Shown here: piece by piece, positions 8,546 to 17,549 of the stretch
How the letters are laid out: each line of letters opens with the position of its first letter
How positions within the stretch are numbered: the stretch's first letter is position 1
Notes under the pieces: model-generated
The model's input: the letters and a program-made list of their open reading frames with translations, nothing else
Told to the model about the DNA's origin: nothing
Database searches by the model: none
Source of the DNA: Actinomycetes bacterium
GTDB lineage: Bacteria > Actinomycetota > Actinomycetes > Mycobacteriales > Pseudonocardiaceae
Length of the DNA stretch: 38,409 nucleotides
Direction: 5' to 3'
Assembly: GCA_021793175.1 (NCBI GenBank)
Contig: JAJYTH010000024.1
Location: 1-38,409 of the forward strand
Position numbers and translations under genes: made by a program

Positions 8546-9066
8546 GACGCGCCCTCTTCCCGCTTCCGTGAAGTCCCGTCACGCCGTTGTTCGGCTAGCT
8601 CAGCAGCCCGGCACACCGCGGAGACGATGTTCTGGTAGCCGGTACACCGGCACAGGTTGCCGGCGATCATGTCCTTGGCCTCCTCCCTGGTGGGGCGAGG
8701 GTTCTCCGCCAGACCGGCGGTGATCGTGGTGAGGAAACCGGGCGTACAGAATCCGCACTGCAACCCGTGGCAGTCCTTGAAGGCTTGCTGCACCGGGTTC
8801 AGTGAGCCATCGGGTTCCGTCAAACCTTCGACCGTGGTGATCTCGTAGTCCTGGGCGGACACCGCCAACATCAGACACGAACGCATCGGCTTGCCGTCCA
8901 CGAGCACCGTGCACGCGCCGCACACGCCGTGTTCACAACCGACATGGGTGCCGGTCAGACGCAGGTCGTGGCGCAGTGCGTCGCTGAGCAGCCTTCTGGC
9001 TGGCAGACGAACCCGATGGACGGTGCCGTTGACACGCAAGCGCACCTCATGGAGCTCTTCTTTCAT
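8542..9066 (-). CDS. [2Fe-2S] small subunit of molybdenum hydroxylase (CoxS/XdhC-type iron-sulfur subunit)
   Basis: The 174-residue protein has both iron-sulfur clusters of the family: the plant-ferredoxin type with C44, C49, C52 and C64 (GCEHGVCGAC...C), and the alpha-helical type with C104, C107, C139 and C141 (CGFC...CRC). It carries electrons from the molybdenum site to the FAD subunit. Length is normal, with a slightly long charged tail (RRDGTSRKREEGAS). Its start overlaps the FAD-subunit stop by 4 bases and its end overlaps the large-subunit start by 4 bases, so the three subunits are translationally coupled. Confidence 0.93.
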   Translation of the reverse strand: MKEELHEVRLRVNGTVHRVRLPARRLLSDALRHDLRLTGTHVGCEHGVCGACTVLVDGKPMRSCLMLAVSAQDYEITTVEGLTEPDGSLNPVQQAFKDCHGLQCGFCTPGFLTTITAGLAENPRPTREEAKDMIAGNLCRCTGYQNIVSAVCRAAELAEQRRDGTSRKREEGAS

Positions 9067-9947
9067 GCTTCCACCTCCACGTGCCGGGGCCGAGAGTCGT
9101 CATACGCGGCACGCACCACGCGTTGGGTCAGTACCCGGGCGAGCTCACCGCGATAGGCAGCGCTGGCGTGAATGTCGCCGGTGGGGTCCAACGACGCCGA
9201 GGCGAGCTCCGCCGCATCGTGCAACGCCTGCTCGGTCAACTCCTGTGCGGCGAACGCCTCGGACAGGTCGACCACCGTCGGCACGTCGCACACGGACAGG
9301 TAGCCCGCACGCACCGAGGTGATCCGGCCGTCGGCGCCGGAGTCGACCACCGCGGCGACACCGCACAGCGCGTAGTCACCCTGCCGTCGGGCGATCTGTT
9401 CGAAGGCCACTCCGGCACTACGCGGCAGAGCGGGGAAGAAAGCCTCGGTGACGATCTCGTCGTCACGCACGGTCGACTCCATCGGCCCGATGTACAACGA
9501 TTCCGCGGGAATCGTGCGGCTGCCCTGCACGGAGACGGCGGTGACACTGCCTTGCAACAGGCGAAGCACCATGGGCATCTCCGCGGCGGCGTCGGCGTGC
9601 ACGATCGAGCCCACGGTGGTGCCCCTGTTGCGAATCGTGGGGTTGGCGACCAGCCGAAGTGCCCGGGACAACAACGGCTGCACCCGGCGGGCCTGTGCGT
9701 GTGCCTCGACCTCGGCGTGCCGGGCCAACGCGCCGATCCGCACCCCGGTGTCGTCACACGTCACATAGGACAACTCCGTGAGTGCATTGATGTCGACGAG
9801 CATCGACGGCGACGCGATCCTCATCGAGAGCAAGGGGATGAGGCTCTGCCCACCGGCGAGCACCTTCGCGCCGGGATTGCCGAACAAGACGTCCAGTGCT
9901 TGTTGGAGGGAGGTCGGTCGGGAAAACCCGAATGCGGCCGGTTTCAT
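9063..9947 (-). CDS. FAD-binding medium subunit of molybdenum hydroxylase (CoxM-type)
   Basis: The 294 residues fit the CoxM/FAD_binding_5 family. AGGQSLIPLLSMR (31-43) and TVGS (111-114, in RNRGTTVGSIVHAD) are the two FAD-contact loops. The C-terminal third matches the CO dehydrogenase flavoprotein C-terminal domain. The protein passes electrons from the iron-sulfur subunit to the final acceptor. The ATG overlaps the permease stop and the stop overlaps the small-subunit start. Gene order M-S-L followed by coxG is the classical arrangement for this enzyme class. Confidence 0.93.
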   Translation of the reverse strand: MKPAAFGFSRPTSLQQALDVLFGNPGAKVLAGGQSLIPLLSMRIASPSMLVDINALTELSYVTCDDTGVRIGALARHAEVEAHAQARRVQPLLSRALRLVANPTIRNRGTTVGSIVHADAAAEMPMVLRLLQGSVTAVSVQGSRTIPAESLYIGPMESTVRDDEIVTEAFFPALPRSAGVAFEQIARRQGDYALCGVAAVVDSGADGRITSVRAGYLSVCDVPTVVDLSEAFAAQELTEQALHDAAELASASLDPTGDIHASAAYRGELARVLTQRVVRAAYDDSRPRHVEVEA

Positions 9948-11329
9948 GAGGTTCTGGCCTCCTCATCGTCCGAAATCGACTTCTGTCCACGCCGGTTGAC
10001 CAGGTGGAAGTAGGCGATCACCAGAATGGTTCCCAGGGCGATACCTCCGAGTTCGAAGTGCTCGGTGAAGGACAAGCTGACACCGCCGATTCCGGCGATC
10101 AGGCCGGCCGCGAGTCCGATGAGGTTGACGGGATCGCCGAAATCGACGCGGTTTTCCACCCAGATCTTGGCGCCCACCAGGCCGATCATTCCGTAGAGGA
10201 CTACGGTGATCCCGCCGAGAACACCGCCGGGAACGGCGTTGACGATCGCGCCGAACTTGGGGCACAGGCCGAGCAGGATGGCCACGAGAGCGGCCGCATA
10301 GTAGGCGGCCGTGGAATACACTCGGGTCGTCCCCATGACACCGATGTTCTCGGCGTAGGTGGTGGTCGGTGAACCACCGAACGCGCTCGCCAACGCGGTG
10401 GCTATACCGTCCGCGCCGATGGCGCGCCCCATGTAGGGGTCGAGGTTCTCGCCCGTCATCTCCGCCACCGCCTTGACGTGGCCGGTGTTCTCCGCGACCA
10501 GCGCGATCACGCCGGGCAACACGAGGAGGACGAAGGTCAGGGAGAACGACGGTGCATGGATCACGGGGACACCGTCGGCGAGCGTTCCACTGGGCAGGCC
10601 TATCCAGTCCGCTTCCTGCACCGCGTCCCAGGACACGCGCGGGTGCGAGACCTCTTCGCCGTTGCGCTCCGGCGACACCGACGTGATCTCACCGAAGGTC
10701 AAGTCCGCCAGCCACGAGACGACATAGCCGAACACCAGCGCGAGGAACACCGCGATGCGGGACCAGAATCCGGGCAGCAGCACCGCCGCGAGCACCATGA
10801 ACGTGGCCGTGGCCAGCGCGACCCATTGGTCCTGGTTCCAGTAGGTGCCCCCGACCACGGGCGCGAGGTTGAACCCGATGAGCATGATCACGGCCCCGGT
10901 GACCGCGGGCGGCAGCACCTTGTGGATGATCCGCGCGCCACCGATGTGGATGACCACACCGATCAGTGCCAGTACGAGGCCGCCGACCAGGATCGCGCCG
11001 GTCACGTCGGCCGAATCGCCGCCCTGTTCCCGGATCGCCGCCACGGCGGCGACGAACGCGGCACTGGTGCCCAGGTAGCTGGGGACTCGGTTCTGCACGA
11101 TCAGCAGGAATACGATCGTGCAGACACCCGAGAACATGATGGCGAGGTTGGGATCCAGCCCCATCACCACGGGGAAGACGAACGTGGCACCGAACATCGC
11201 CACCACGTGCTGAGCCCCGAGGCCCACCGTGCGACCCCAGCTGAGCCGTTCCAACGGTCCGACGGACGAGCCCCGCGGTGGAGCCTTACCTCCGTGGACG
11301 ACGTCCCACTTGAACATGGATTTTGGCAA
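9944..11329 (-). CDS. NCS2-family uracil/pyrimidine permease
   Basis: The 461-residue, very hydrophobic protein is a nucleobase:cation symporter-2 member. The two substrate-site glutamates of uracil transporters are present: E280 in AENTGH and E327 in TYAENIGVM, spaced much as in UraA and RutG. The segment TTTYAENIGVMGTTRVYST is of the pyrimidine rather than the xanthine/urate type. It would bring uracil or a close analogue across the cytoplasmic membrane. The start is TTG at 11329, supported by GAGGTGA (11334-11340); the next in-frame ATG, at 11317, is an alternative. It is the first gene of the hydroxylase operon and overlaps the FAD-subunit gene. Confidence 0.92.
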   Translation of the reverse strand: MPKSMFKWDVVHGGKAPPRGSSVGPLERLSWGRTVGLGAQHVVAMFGATFVFPVVMGLDPNLAIMFSGVCTIVFLLIVQNRVPSYLGTSAAFVAAVAAIREQGGDSADVTGAILVGGLVLALIGVVIHIGGARIIHKVLPPAVTGAVIMLIGFNLAPVVGGTYWNQDQWVALATATFMVLAAVLLPGFWSRIAVFLALVFGYVVSWLADLTFGEITSVSPERNGEEVSHPRVSWDAVQEADWIGLPSGTLADGVPVIHAPSFSLTFVLLVLPGVIALVAENTGHVKAVAEMTGENLDPYMGRAIGADGIATALASAFGGSPTTTYAENIGVMGTTRVYSTAAYYAAALVAILLGLCPKFGAIVNAVPGGVLGGITVVLYGMIGLVGAKIWVENRVDFGDPVNLIGLAAGLIAGIGGVSLSFTEHFELGGIALGTILVIAYFHLVNRRGQKSISDDEEARTS

Positions 11330-11484
11330 GGAATCACCTCGTCGTTGAGGGACAAGCCCGAGCTTCGGCTGACGCTAATGCTCTGGGTCACACTCCTGCA
11401 CTAGCCACATCTGCCGAACGAACATCGTCCGCACTGGCACACCTTGCTCGACCGGTGACGACCGCCGGGTGCCGCGCCTCCGTC

Positions 11485-13242
11485 TCACTCGTGGGTATGT
11501 GCCGTGAGCGGCGGTTTCGTGGTGGAGGGTTTCCGGTGCTCCTTGCAGTGTTGGAAGTCGAGCACCTGCAAGGCCACCGCGATGTTCAGTCGGAGAGTGG
11601 GGTCGGTCGTGAATGGACCGAGTATCGACTGCAGCTTGGTGATCCGGTAACGCATGGTGTTGTAGTGGAAGAATTGTTTGCGGGCGGCTTCGGCGACGTT
11701 GAGGTTGGTGTCGAGCAACAGTTGCAACGTGGTTCGCAGGTCCGTGGACTCCGGAGTGTCCTCGGCCAGTTCGCCCAGCACGTCGTCGACGAACTCGTTC
11801 AATTCCCGCGGATCCGGTACGAGGGCGATGAGCCGGTGCAGGCCGAGGTCGTCGAACCACGTCGTGCAGCGACCGCCGTTGATGCGTCGCCCGATCTTGG
11901 CTGCTCGACGGGCCTGGTTGTAAGCGGTGGGTAGTTCCGAAACCGACGACACGACTCGGCTGACCCCCACGGAGAAGGGTCGTCGTCCACCCCCTTGGTC
12001 GCCTGCCACCGCGCCGACGAGTTGGTCGACGGACGCTCGCAGTGAACTGGCGGACATCGACGCGGGAAGCAGGCTGACGACCTCGGTGGAGAAGTCGACG
12101 GTGGCGATGGAGCGGTCCCGTGCCTCACACACTTGTCGCCACGCGGCGGCGAAGCGTTCCTGCCACACCCGATGAGCGCGGTCGGAGGCCGGCTCCTCCG
12201 AGGGGTCCACCGGGTTCAGCTCGGCGGAGAGCACTACGGTGGGCCGGTCGAGTTCCCAGCCGAAGGTTCGCGCGTGCTCGACCACGAACGCCTCGTCCCC
12301 GGCGCGGTCGAGGAACACGTCGCGCAGGAAGTCCCCGCGGTACTTGTTCTCCACCACGGCCACGGCCTGTTGGCGGGTGAGCAGCAACGCGACGACGATG
12401 GCCGTGCGTTCCAGGGCCTGCACGTCGTCGAATCCGAGAGCGCGCCGGGGGCTGACGCAGACCAGTCGAGCCAGGTCGTTTCCGCCGGCGGGGACGGGCA
12501 GTACTCTCGCCTCCCCGTTCTCCAACGGGCGTGGACCGAGGTTGAGTCGCTCCACCCGGAATCGGCCCGAGTCGTCGATCAGGCCGCTTTCCACCAGTCG
12601 GACACGCAGGTCGCCGTCCAGCGCACCTCCCCATTCCCGCCCGTCGGGCGAGGTGACCATGATGCCGACTCCGAGGACCCGTGCCACTTCGGCGCTGATC
12701 TGATCCAGGTTCGCACCGTTGAGGATCAGCCGGGAGAGGCTGGTGTGCAGGGTGTCGGCGCGGGAGAGCGCATCGGCGTGACGGTGGCCGAGCTGCACGA
12801 AGGCCTGCTCGATGAGGTCGTCGAAGGCCAGGTCCGGTGGGAGTCCCAACACCGGGAAATCGAGTTCGTCGGCCAGTTCCAGGGCCTGTTCGGGAACAGT
12901 GTCGAGGTATCGACCCAGTTTGATGCCGATCCCGGCGAGCCGGCGATGGTGGAATTCGGGTACCAGTCTGGTGAGCATCGCGGCCGGGTCCTCGTCCCCG
13001 ACTGCGAGTGGATATCCGCTGGTCACCAGTAGTTCCCGCGGTTTCACCCAGTCCAGGACATCGGGAACCTCCATCACGTTGACCGCGGACACGGCGCGGT
13101 CGAGGCCGGCCTCACCAGCGAGAGGTACGGCTCGTTCGAGGCAGCGGAGACCGAGCAGATCACGTAGTGGAACGACATGCCGACGGAATGGCAACTTTTG
13201 TGGTTCATCCAGTGCGGCGTTGGCAAGGTCCACCATGCGCAC
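11485..13242 (-). CDS. PucR-family transcriptional regulator (CdaR-type GGDEF-like, C-terminal HTH)
   Basis: The 585 residues have the PucR layout: an N-terminal PucR domain (about 20-140, VPLRDLLGLRCLERAVPLAG onwards), a central region of the CdaR GGDEF-like type, and a C-terminal helix-turn-helix (about 514-542, LNVAEAARKQFFHYNTMRYR). PucR proteins regulate purine or pyrimidine catabolism, often in response to pathway intermediates. It lies 155 bases upstream of the permease, on the same strand, and is the obvious local controller of the catabolic group. The start may be ATG 13242 or ATG 13236. Its promoter must lie in the repeat-rich region upstream (13243-13770). Whether it activates or represses cannot be read from sequence. 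Confidence 0.9.
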   Translation of the reverse strand: MRMVDLANAALDEPQKLPFRRHVVPLRDLLGLRCLERAVPLAGEAGLDRAVSAVNVMEVPDVLDWVKPRELLVTSGYPLAVGDEDPAAMLTRLVPEFHHRRLAGIGIKLGRYLDTVPEQALELADELDFPVLGLPPDLAFDDLIEQAFVQLGHRHADALSRADTLHTSLSRLILNGANLDQISAEVARVLGVGIMVTSPDGREWGGALDGDLRVRLVESGLIDDSGRFRVERLNLGPRPLENGEARVLPVPAGGNDLARLVCVSPRRALGFDDVQALERTAIVVALLLTRQQAVAVVENKYRGDFLRDVFLDRAGDEAFVVEHARTFGWELDRPTVVLSAELNPVDPSEEPASDRAHRVWQERFAAAWRQVCEARDRSIATVDFSTEVVSLLPASMSASSLRASVDQLVGAVAGDQGGGRRPFSVGVSRVVSSVSELPTAYNQARRAAKIGRRINGGRCTTWFDDLGLHRLIALVPDPRELNEFVDDVLGELAEDTPESTDLRTTLQLLLDTNLNVAEAARKQFFHYNTMRYRITKLQSILGPFTTDPTLRLNIAVALQVLDFQHCKEHRKPSTTKPPLTAHTHE

Positions 13243-13323
13243 ACGCTACCCGAACGGGGGGCATTTGAGGAGAGGTCGCGAGTCGGAAGGCGGCCTCGCC
13301 GTGTTCGTCGGGGCAGGTGCTGT

Positions 13324-13458
13324 GGCAACCGGCAACCGGCAACCGCGTGGCAACGGGCTCCGGGAGTCTTCCGGACGTATCCGACCCATGGGCGGTGGCC
13401 ACCGGGCGCTGCGTTGCCGCTGTCGCGCCGCCAAGCTGTCACGGTTGCCGCGGTTGCC
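13324..13458. repeat. GGCAACC heptamer cluster with inverted copies
   Basis: GGCAACC occurs three times in perfect tandem (13324-13330, 13331-13337, 13338-13344), with a near copy at 13349-13355. The reverse complement GGTTGCC occurs at 13443-13449 and 13452-13458. The group lies 80-215 bases upstream of the pucR-like start. Confidence 0.7.
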
Positions 13459-13585
13459 GCCGACGGCGGAGTTCGGCCGTTTCGTCGGCCTTGAGTGTTT
13501 CGGGGCGGTGTGTCGACACCGTTACGGGGGTTCCCGCGGTCTCGCCGGTGGTCGGTGGTCGTCGAACGGCCGGCCCGATGCTCGT

Positions 13586-13633
13586 GCTGTGTTCCGCACT
13601 GTGTTCCGCGCTGTGTTCTTCGTTGTGTCCTGT
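13586..13633. repeat. 12-base tandem repeat, about four units
   Basis: The unit RCTGTGTTCCGC appears at 13586-13597, 13598-13609 and, with two changes, 13610-13621; a degenerate fourth unit runs to 13633. It is a small non-coding tandem repeat between divergent transcripts. Confidence 0.75.
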
Positions 13634-13770
13634 GCGGACCCCGGCGGAGTCCACACCGGATCCCGTCGGAGCCTCTTTCTCGGGTGACGCCTGTTCGAGG
13701 TGTTTTCCGACCTGTGACTCCGTTGTGATTCGTCCCGCATCCGAACGGACGACTTTCCCTGAAGATCGGT

Positions 13771-13789
13771 TTAGGTTAGCCTAACCTGA
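13771..13789 (+). promoter_or_regulatory. Iron box upstream of dhbC operon
   Basis: TTAGGTTAGCCTAACCTGA matches the actinobacterial IdeR/DmdR iron-box consensus (TTAGGTTAGGCTAACCTAA) at all but two positions. It is a 19-base inverted repeat. It lies 231 bases before the assigned dhbC start, much further than the other boxes in this locus. Confidence 0.92.
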
Positions 13790-14020
13790 GCTGATAGGTC
13801 GGGGGTGGACATGACGGCCGGAACGGTTGCCATGGCGGTGCCGCGCGCTGCGTACTGCGCGACATGCGGTGCTCGCCGTGTCCAACTCCGGTCAGGGTCT
13901 ACCCCTGACGAGCTCGTCTTGACAACCACGTGTACCGGTCTGAACCAGTCGTCAAGTCGATGCTCGCCGTTCGTGTCGAGGTATGGACATCTCGACATTT
14001 TCCGCGGAAGGGAGATCCCC
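13790..14020 (+). other. Leader between iron box and assigned dhbC start
   Basis: These 231 bases are open in the dhbC frame from GTG 13805 and ATG 13811, so dhbC could carry a 70-residue extension. The ATG has GGGGGTGG before it. The translated stretch (with a CATC motif) is not part of any isochorismate synthase domain I know, and its third positions are less GC-biased than the downstream gene. A 7-base-pair hairpin with a 5-base loop lies at 13891-13909. Untranslated leader is the more likely reading. Confidence 0.5.
14006..14014 (+). promoter_or_regulatory. Ribosome binding site deciding the dhbC start
   Basis: GGAAGGGAG lies 6 bases before GTG 14021. It favours this start over the in-frame GTG 13805 or ATG 13811. 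Confidence 0.75.
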
Positions 14021-15226
14021 GTGTCGCCATCTGTCCTGGCTCGTCCTCGGCCCGTGTATCGAGCGGAAGACCTCCTGGGCGCCTACTTGCCCGGGTCGTT
14101 CTACTACTCGTCGGCACGCGGTTCGTTGCTGGCCGACGGGGCGCACGCGCTGGTGGGAGGTCAGGCCGGTTCGAGAGCGCAGGCAGCGGCCGAGGCCTTG
14201 GACGCCGCCGCGGCGGCGGGTGTGTCCGACCCGGTGGTGGTGGGCGCGATCGGATTCCGCCCGGACGACGACGTGAGTCTCGTCGTCCCCGCCGTCGTAC
14301 GGCGCGCGGCGGGGACGAACAAAGCGGTGAGTGACCGGGGCGCGGCGGAGCCGCGTTCTGCGAGATGGTCGGTCACTTCCAGACCCGAACCGGATCTCTA
14401 CCTCGACATGGTTCGCCGGGCGCTTGCCCGGATCGACGAAGGCGGACTGCGGAAGGTGGTCCTCGCCCGCGGCCTGGAATTGACCGCGGACGCCCCCATC
14501 TCGGTGCCTTCACTGCTCTCTCGTCTGGTGGCGCTGAACCCGGACGCGCATGTCTTCGCGGCCGACGTCACCGCCCCGGGGGACCTGGCGCCGCGTTCCT
14601 TGATCGGAGCGAGTCCGGAACTGCTCGTCGCGCGACGCGGGAACACGGTGGTGGCCAACCCGCTCGCCGGGTCGTTGCCGCGTGTCGCGGACGAGGCGGA
14701 GAACCGGCGGCGCATAGCCACGTTGCGTGCCTCGGCCAAGGACCGCGCCGAACACGCTTACGTCGCCGACCAGGTCGCCGACGTCCTGGGGCGTTTCTGC
14801 ACCGATCTGACCGTGCCCGATGAGCCCGAGGTGATCGGCACCGCCACGATGTGGCACCTCTCGACGCGGATCACCGGACGTGTCGCCGACCCCGCCGACC
14901 CCACGTTCTCGTCGTTGGCGCTGGCCGAAGCACTGCACCCCACGCCGGCGGTGTGCGGCACTCCCACCGATCTGGCGCGAGAGGTGATCCGGGAGCTGGA
15001 ACCGGAGAACCGTGGCTACTACTCCGGTCTCGTCGGCTGGGCCGACCGAGGCGGTGACGGCGAGTGGGTCGTCACGATCCGCAGTGCCGAGGTGTGTGAC
15101 CGGACGATGTGGCTCTCCGCGGGCGCCGGGATCGTCGAGGGCTCCGATCCCGCCGCGGAACTCACCGAGACGAGCGCGAAGTTGCGCACTCTGTTGCGTG
15201 CGCTGGGGCTGGAGGACATCGCGTGA
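14021..15226 (+). CDS. dhbC: Isochorismate synthase (siderophore DHB pathway)
   Basis: From GTG 14021 the protein has 401 residues, the usual DhbC/EntC size. It converts chorismate to isochorismate, the first step to 2,3-dihydroxybenzoate. Family landmarks in order are [16 protein letters not shown] near the N-terminus, [53 protein letters not shown] and [20 protein letters not shown], the chorismate-binding fold. Start choice rests on the GGAAGGGAG ribosome site and on homology beginning just after it. The open frame reaches back to 13805. The gene is first in the iron-boxed biosynthetic operon, and its stop overlaps the dhbE start. Confidence 0.92.
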   Translation: MSPSVLARPRPVYRAEDLLGAYLPGSFYYSSARGSLLADGAHALVGGQAGSRAQAAAEALDAAAAAGVSDPVVVGAIGFRPDDDVSLVVPAVVRRAAGTNKAVSDRGAAEPRSARWSVTSRPEPDLYLDMVRRALARIDEGGLRKVVLARGLELTADAPISVPSLLSRLVALNPDAHVFAADVTAPGDLAPRSLIGASPELLVARRGNTVVANPLAGSLPRVADEAENRRRIATLRASAKDRAEHAYVADQVADVLGRFCTDLTVPDEPEVIGTATMWHLSTRITGRVADPADPTFSSLALAEALHPTPAVCGTPTDLAREVIRELEPENRGYYSGLVGWADRGGDGEWVVTIRSAEVCDRTMWLSAGAGIVEGSDPAAELTETSAKLRTLLRALGLEDIA

Positions 15227-16878
15227 GCAAGACGCGGGATCTCGGACCGGACCACACCGCCTGGCCGCCGGAGGTGGCCGCCCACTATCGCGCGGCCGGA
15301 TACTGGAGGGGACAGACGTTCGGTGCGCTGCTGACGTCGCTGGCCTCCGCCTACGCCGAGCGCACGGCGGTGGTGGGGGAACGGGACGGAACGGTGTCGC
15401 GGCTGAGCTACGCCGCGCTCGACGACGTCGCGCACCGGATCGCCACAGGACTGGTCGACCTGGGAATCAGGGCGGGCGATCGGGTGATCGTGCAATTGCC
15501 GAACATACCGGAGTTCGTGTCGGTGATCTTCGGCGTGTGGCGTGCCGGTGCCTGGCCGGTGTTCACCCTGCCCGCGCACAGACACAGCGAACTGCGGCAC
15601 TTCGCCACACAGAGCGAGGCGGCGGCGATCATCACCGTCGACCACCACAGCCGGCACGACCACGCCGCGATGGCCAGGGCCGTCGCAGCCGAAGTGGACT
15701 CGGTGCGACACGTCCTCGTGGTCGGTTCGTCGGAATTCGCCGACCTCGCCGCGACCACTCCGAGGGAGCTGCCCGACCCCGACCCCGAGGGCGTGGCGTT
15801 TTTGCAACTGTCGGGCGGCAGCACCGGGATGCCGAAGCTGATCCCACGCACGCACGACGACTACCTGTACAGCGTGCGGGAAAGCGCCCGGATCTGTGCG
15901 TTGCGCCCGGACAGCGTGTATCTGGCCGCTCTGCCCGCGGCACACAACTTCCCGCTCAGCTCGCCCGGGGTGCTGGGGGCCCTGCACGCGGGAGCGACCA
16001 CCGTCATGGCGCCGAGCCCGGACGCGGGTACCGCGTTCCGGCTGATCGAGTCGGAGAAGGTCACGATCACCGGCGTCGTACCACCGCTGGCGGCGGCGTG
16101 GGCGCAGGCCGCCGCGCACACCGACCGCGACCTGTCCAGCCTGCAGGTCATTCTCGTCGGCGGGGCGAAGTGCAGTCGCGAACTCGCCGAGCGGATCGGC
16201 CCCGCGTTGGGTTGCCGACTCCAACAGGTCTTCGGCATGGCCGAGGGCCTGGTCTGCTACACGCGGCTCGACGACCCCGAGGAGATCGTGCTCGGCACCC
16301 AGGGTCGGCCGATCTCCCTCGACGACGAGATCCGGATCGTCGACCCGGACAACCCCGCGGCGTCCTCCGACGACGAGGTGGAGCCGGGGGAGGTGGGCGC
16401 TTTGCTGACACGCGGCCCGTACACCATCCGTGGTTACTACCGTGCTGCCGAGCACAACGCCACGGCGTTCACGCCCGACGGCTTCTACCGGACCGGAGAC
16501 CTCGTGCGGCGGCATCCGTCCGGCCACCTGGAGGTCGTGGGTCGGGCCAAGGAACAGATCAACCGAGGCGGCGAGAAGGTGGCGGCCGAGGAGGTCGAGA
16601 ACCATCTGATGGCTCATCCCGGAGTGCTCGACGCCGCGGTCGTCGCGGTGCCGGACGAGTACCTGGGGGAGCGGACCTGTGCCTACGTCGTTCCCACCGA
16701 CGGGTCCGAACCGAGCGGGGCGGAACTGCGCCGCTTCGTCCGAGAACGCGGAGTCGCCGCGTTCAAGGTGCCGGACCTGGTCGTGGTGGTCGAGTCGTTC
16801 CCGGTGACCGGGGTCGGCAAGACGAGCAAACGTGAACTCCGAGCGGCGCTCGCGGCGCTCGCCAAGAACGGGGGATAG
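15223..16878 (+). CDS. dhbE: 2,3-dihydroxybenzoate-AMP ligase
   Basis: The 551-residue protein is a stand-alone aryl-acid adenylating enzyme that activates DHB and loads it on the aryl carrier protein. Seen are the phosphate loop SGGSTGMPK (197-205), the aryl pocket segment [28 protein letters not shown] (422-426), [13 protein letters not shown] and the catalytic lysine K533 in [10 protein letters not shown]. These are of the DhbE/EntE type. The GTG start overlaps the dhbC stop (GTGA) and has GGAGG 7 bases upstream. Longer in-frame starts inside dhbC are ignored. Confidence 0.94.
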   Translation: MSKTRDLGPDHTAWPPEVAAHYRAAGYWRGQTFGALLTSLASAYAERTAVVGERDGTVSRLSYAALDDVAHRIATGLVDLGIRAGDRVIVQLPNIPEFVSVIFGVWRAGAWPVFTLPAHRHSELRHFATQSEAAAIITVDHHSRHDHAAMARAVAAEVDSVRHVLVVGSSEFADLAATTPRELPDPDPEGVAFLQLSGGSTGMPKLIPRTHDDYLYSVRESARICALRPDSVYLAALPAAHNFPLSSPGVLGALHAGATTVMAPSPDAGTAFRLIESEKVTITGVVPPLAAAWAQAAAHTDRDLSSLQVILVGGAKCSRELAERIGPALGCRLQQVFGMAEGLVCYTRLDDPEEIVLGTQGRPISLDDEIRIVDPDNPAASSDDEVEPGEVGALLTRGPYTIRGYYRAAEHNATAFTPDGFYRTGDLVRRHPSGHLEVVGRAKEQINRGGEKVAAEEVENHLMAHPGVLDAAVVAVPDEYLGERTCAYVVPTDGSEPSGAELRRFVRERGVAAFKVPDLVVVVESFPVTGVGKTSKRELRAALAALAKNGG

Positions 16879-16880
16879 AC

Positions 16881-17549
16881 ATGTCCTTACCCAAGATCCA
16901 GCCCTATTCGCTACCCACGGCGGCCGAGCGCCCGGCGGAGCGAGTGGACTGGCGGCTCGATCCGGATCGGGCCGCGCTGCTCGTCCACGACATGCAGCGT
17001 TATTTCCTCGCGTCATACCAGGGGGATCCGATTCCCGAGGTGGTCGGCAACATCGCCGACCTGGCCACGGCCTTCCGGGACCGTGGGGCCCCGGTGTTCT
17101 ACACGGCCCAGCCCGGCCGTCAGGCTCCCGACGAGCGCGGACTGCTGACCGAGTTCTGGGGCGACGGCATCGGCGCGGTCATCGACACCGATCCGGAGGC
17201 GGCCGACATCGTCCCGGGGCTGGCCCCCGAACCGGGTGACACGATGTTGGTCAAGTGGCGCTACAGCGCGTTCCAACGCAGCACGTTCGCCGAACAGCTC
17301 GCCGCGCAGGGCCGCGACCAATTGGTGATCACCGGTGTGTACGCCCACATCGGTTGTCAGGCGACCGCGGTGGAGGCCTTCATGCTGGACATCCGGCCGT
17401 TCCTGGTGTCCGATGCGGTCGCCGACTTCTCCCGAGAGCACCACGACCAGGCCTGCGCGTACGTGGCGCAGCGCTGCGGAGTCGTCGTCACCACAGCCGA
17501 CGCGTTGTCCGCGTTGTCGGAGCCGATCCACACAGGAGTGATTCGATGA
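16881..17549 (+). CDS. dhbB: Isochorismatase, lacking the usual fused aryl carrier domain
   Basis: The 222 residues correspond to the isochorismatase half of EntB/DhbB, which hydrolyses isochorismate to 2,3-dihydro-2,3-dihydroxybenzoate and pyruvate. D37 (LLVHDMQRYF), the lysine of KWRYSAFQRS and GVYAHIGCQATA are the family active-site segments. EntB and DhbB normally continue into a carrier domain of about 80 residues; here the protein stops and the carrier follows as its own gene, overlapping by ATGA. It starts 2 bases after the dhbE stop. Confidence 0.94.
   Translation: MSLPKIQPYSLPTAAERPAERVDWRLDPDRAALLVHDMQRYFLASYQGDPIPEVVGNIADLATAFRDRGAPVFYTAQPGRQAPDERGLLTEFWGDGIGAVIDTDPEAADIVPGLAPEPGDTMLVKWRYSAFQRSTFAEQLAAQGRDQLVITGVYAHIGCQATAVEAFMLDIRPFLVSDAVADFSREHHDQACAYVAQRCGVVVTTADALSALSEPIHTGVIR

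Larger units (their letters stand above)
13243..13770. other. Intergenic region between pucR-like gene and siderophore operon, rich in short repeats
   Basis: About 530 bases lie between two divergent transcripts. Frames are open here on both strands, but they lack plausible starts, overlap each other and have no recognisable domain, so I call the stretch non-coding. It contains GGCAACC/GGTTGCC repeats (13324-13355 and 13443-13458), a 12-base tandem repeat (13586-13633) and, at its end, an iron box. Confidence 0.6.

Noticed and set aside
6158-9947. Carbon monoxide dehydrogenase
   Set aside because: The large subunit lacks the catalytic Cys loop of form I enzymes and has a PYRGAGR loop instead; the neighbours point to heterocycle metabolism.
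13317-13784. 155-codon plus-strand open frame between the pucR-like gene and dhbC
   Set aside because: It runs through tandem repeats and the iron box, is unusually rich in Cys, Ser and Val, and has no domain or convincing ribosome site.
15019-17016. 665-codon minus-strand open frame across dhbC, dhbE and dhbB
   Set aside because: It lies antisense to three well-supported genes, with no recognisable motif or ribosome site.
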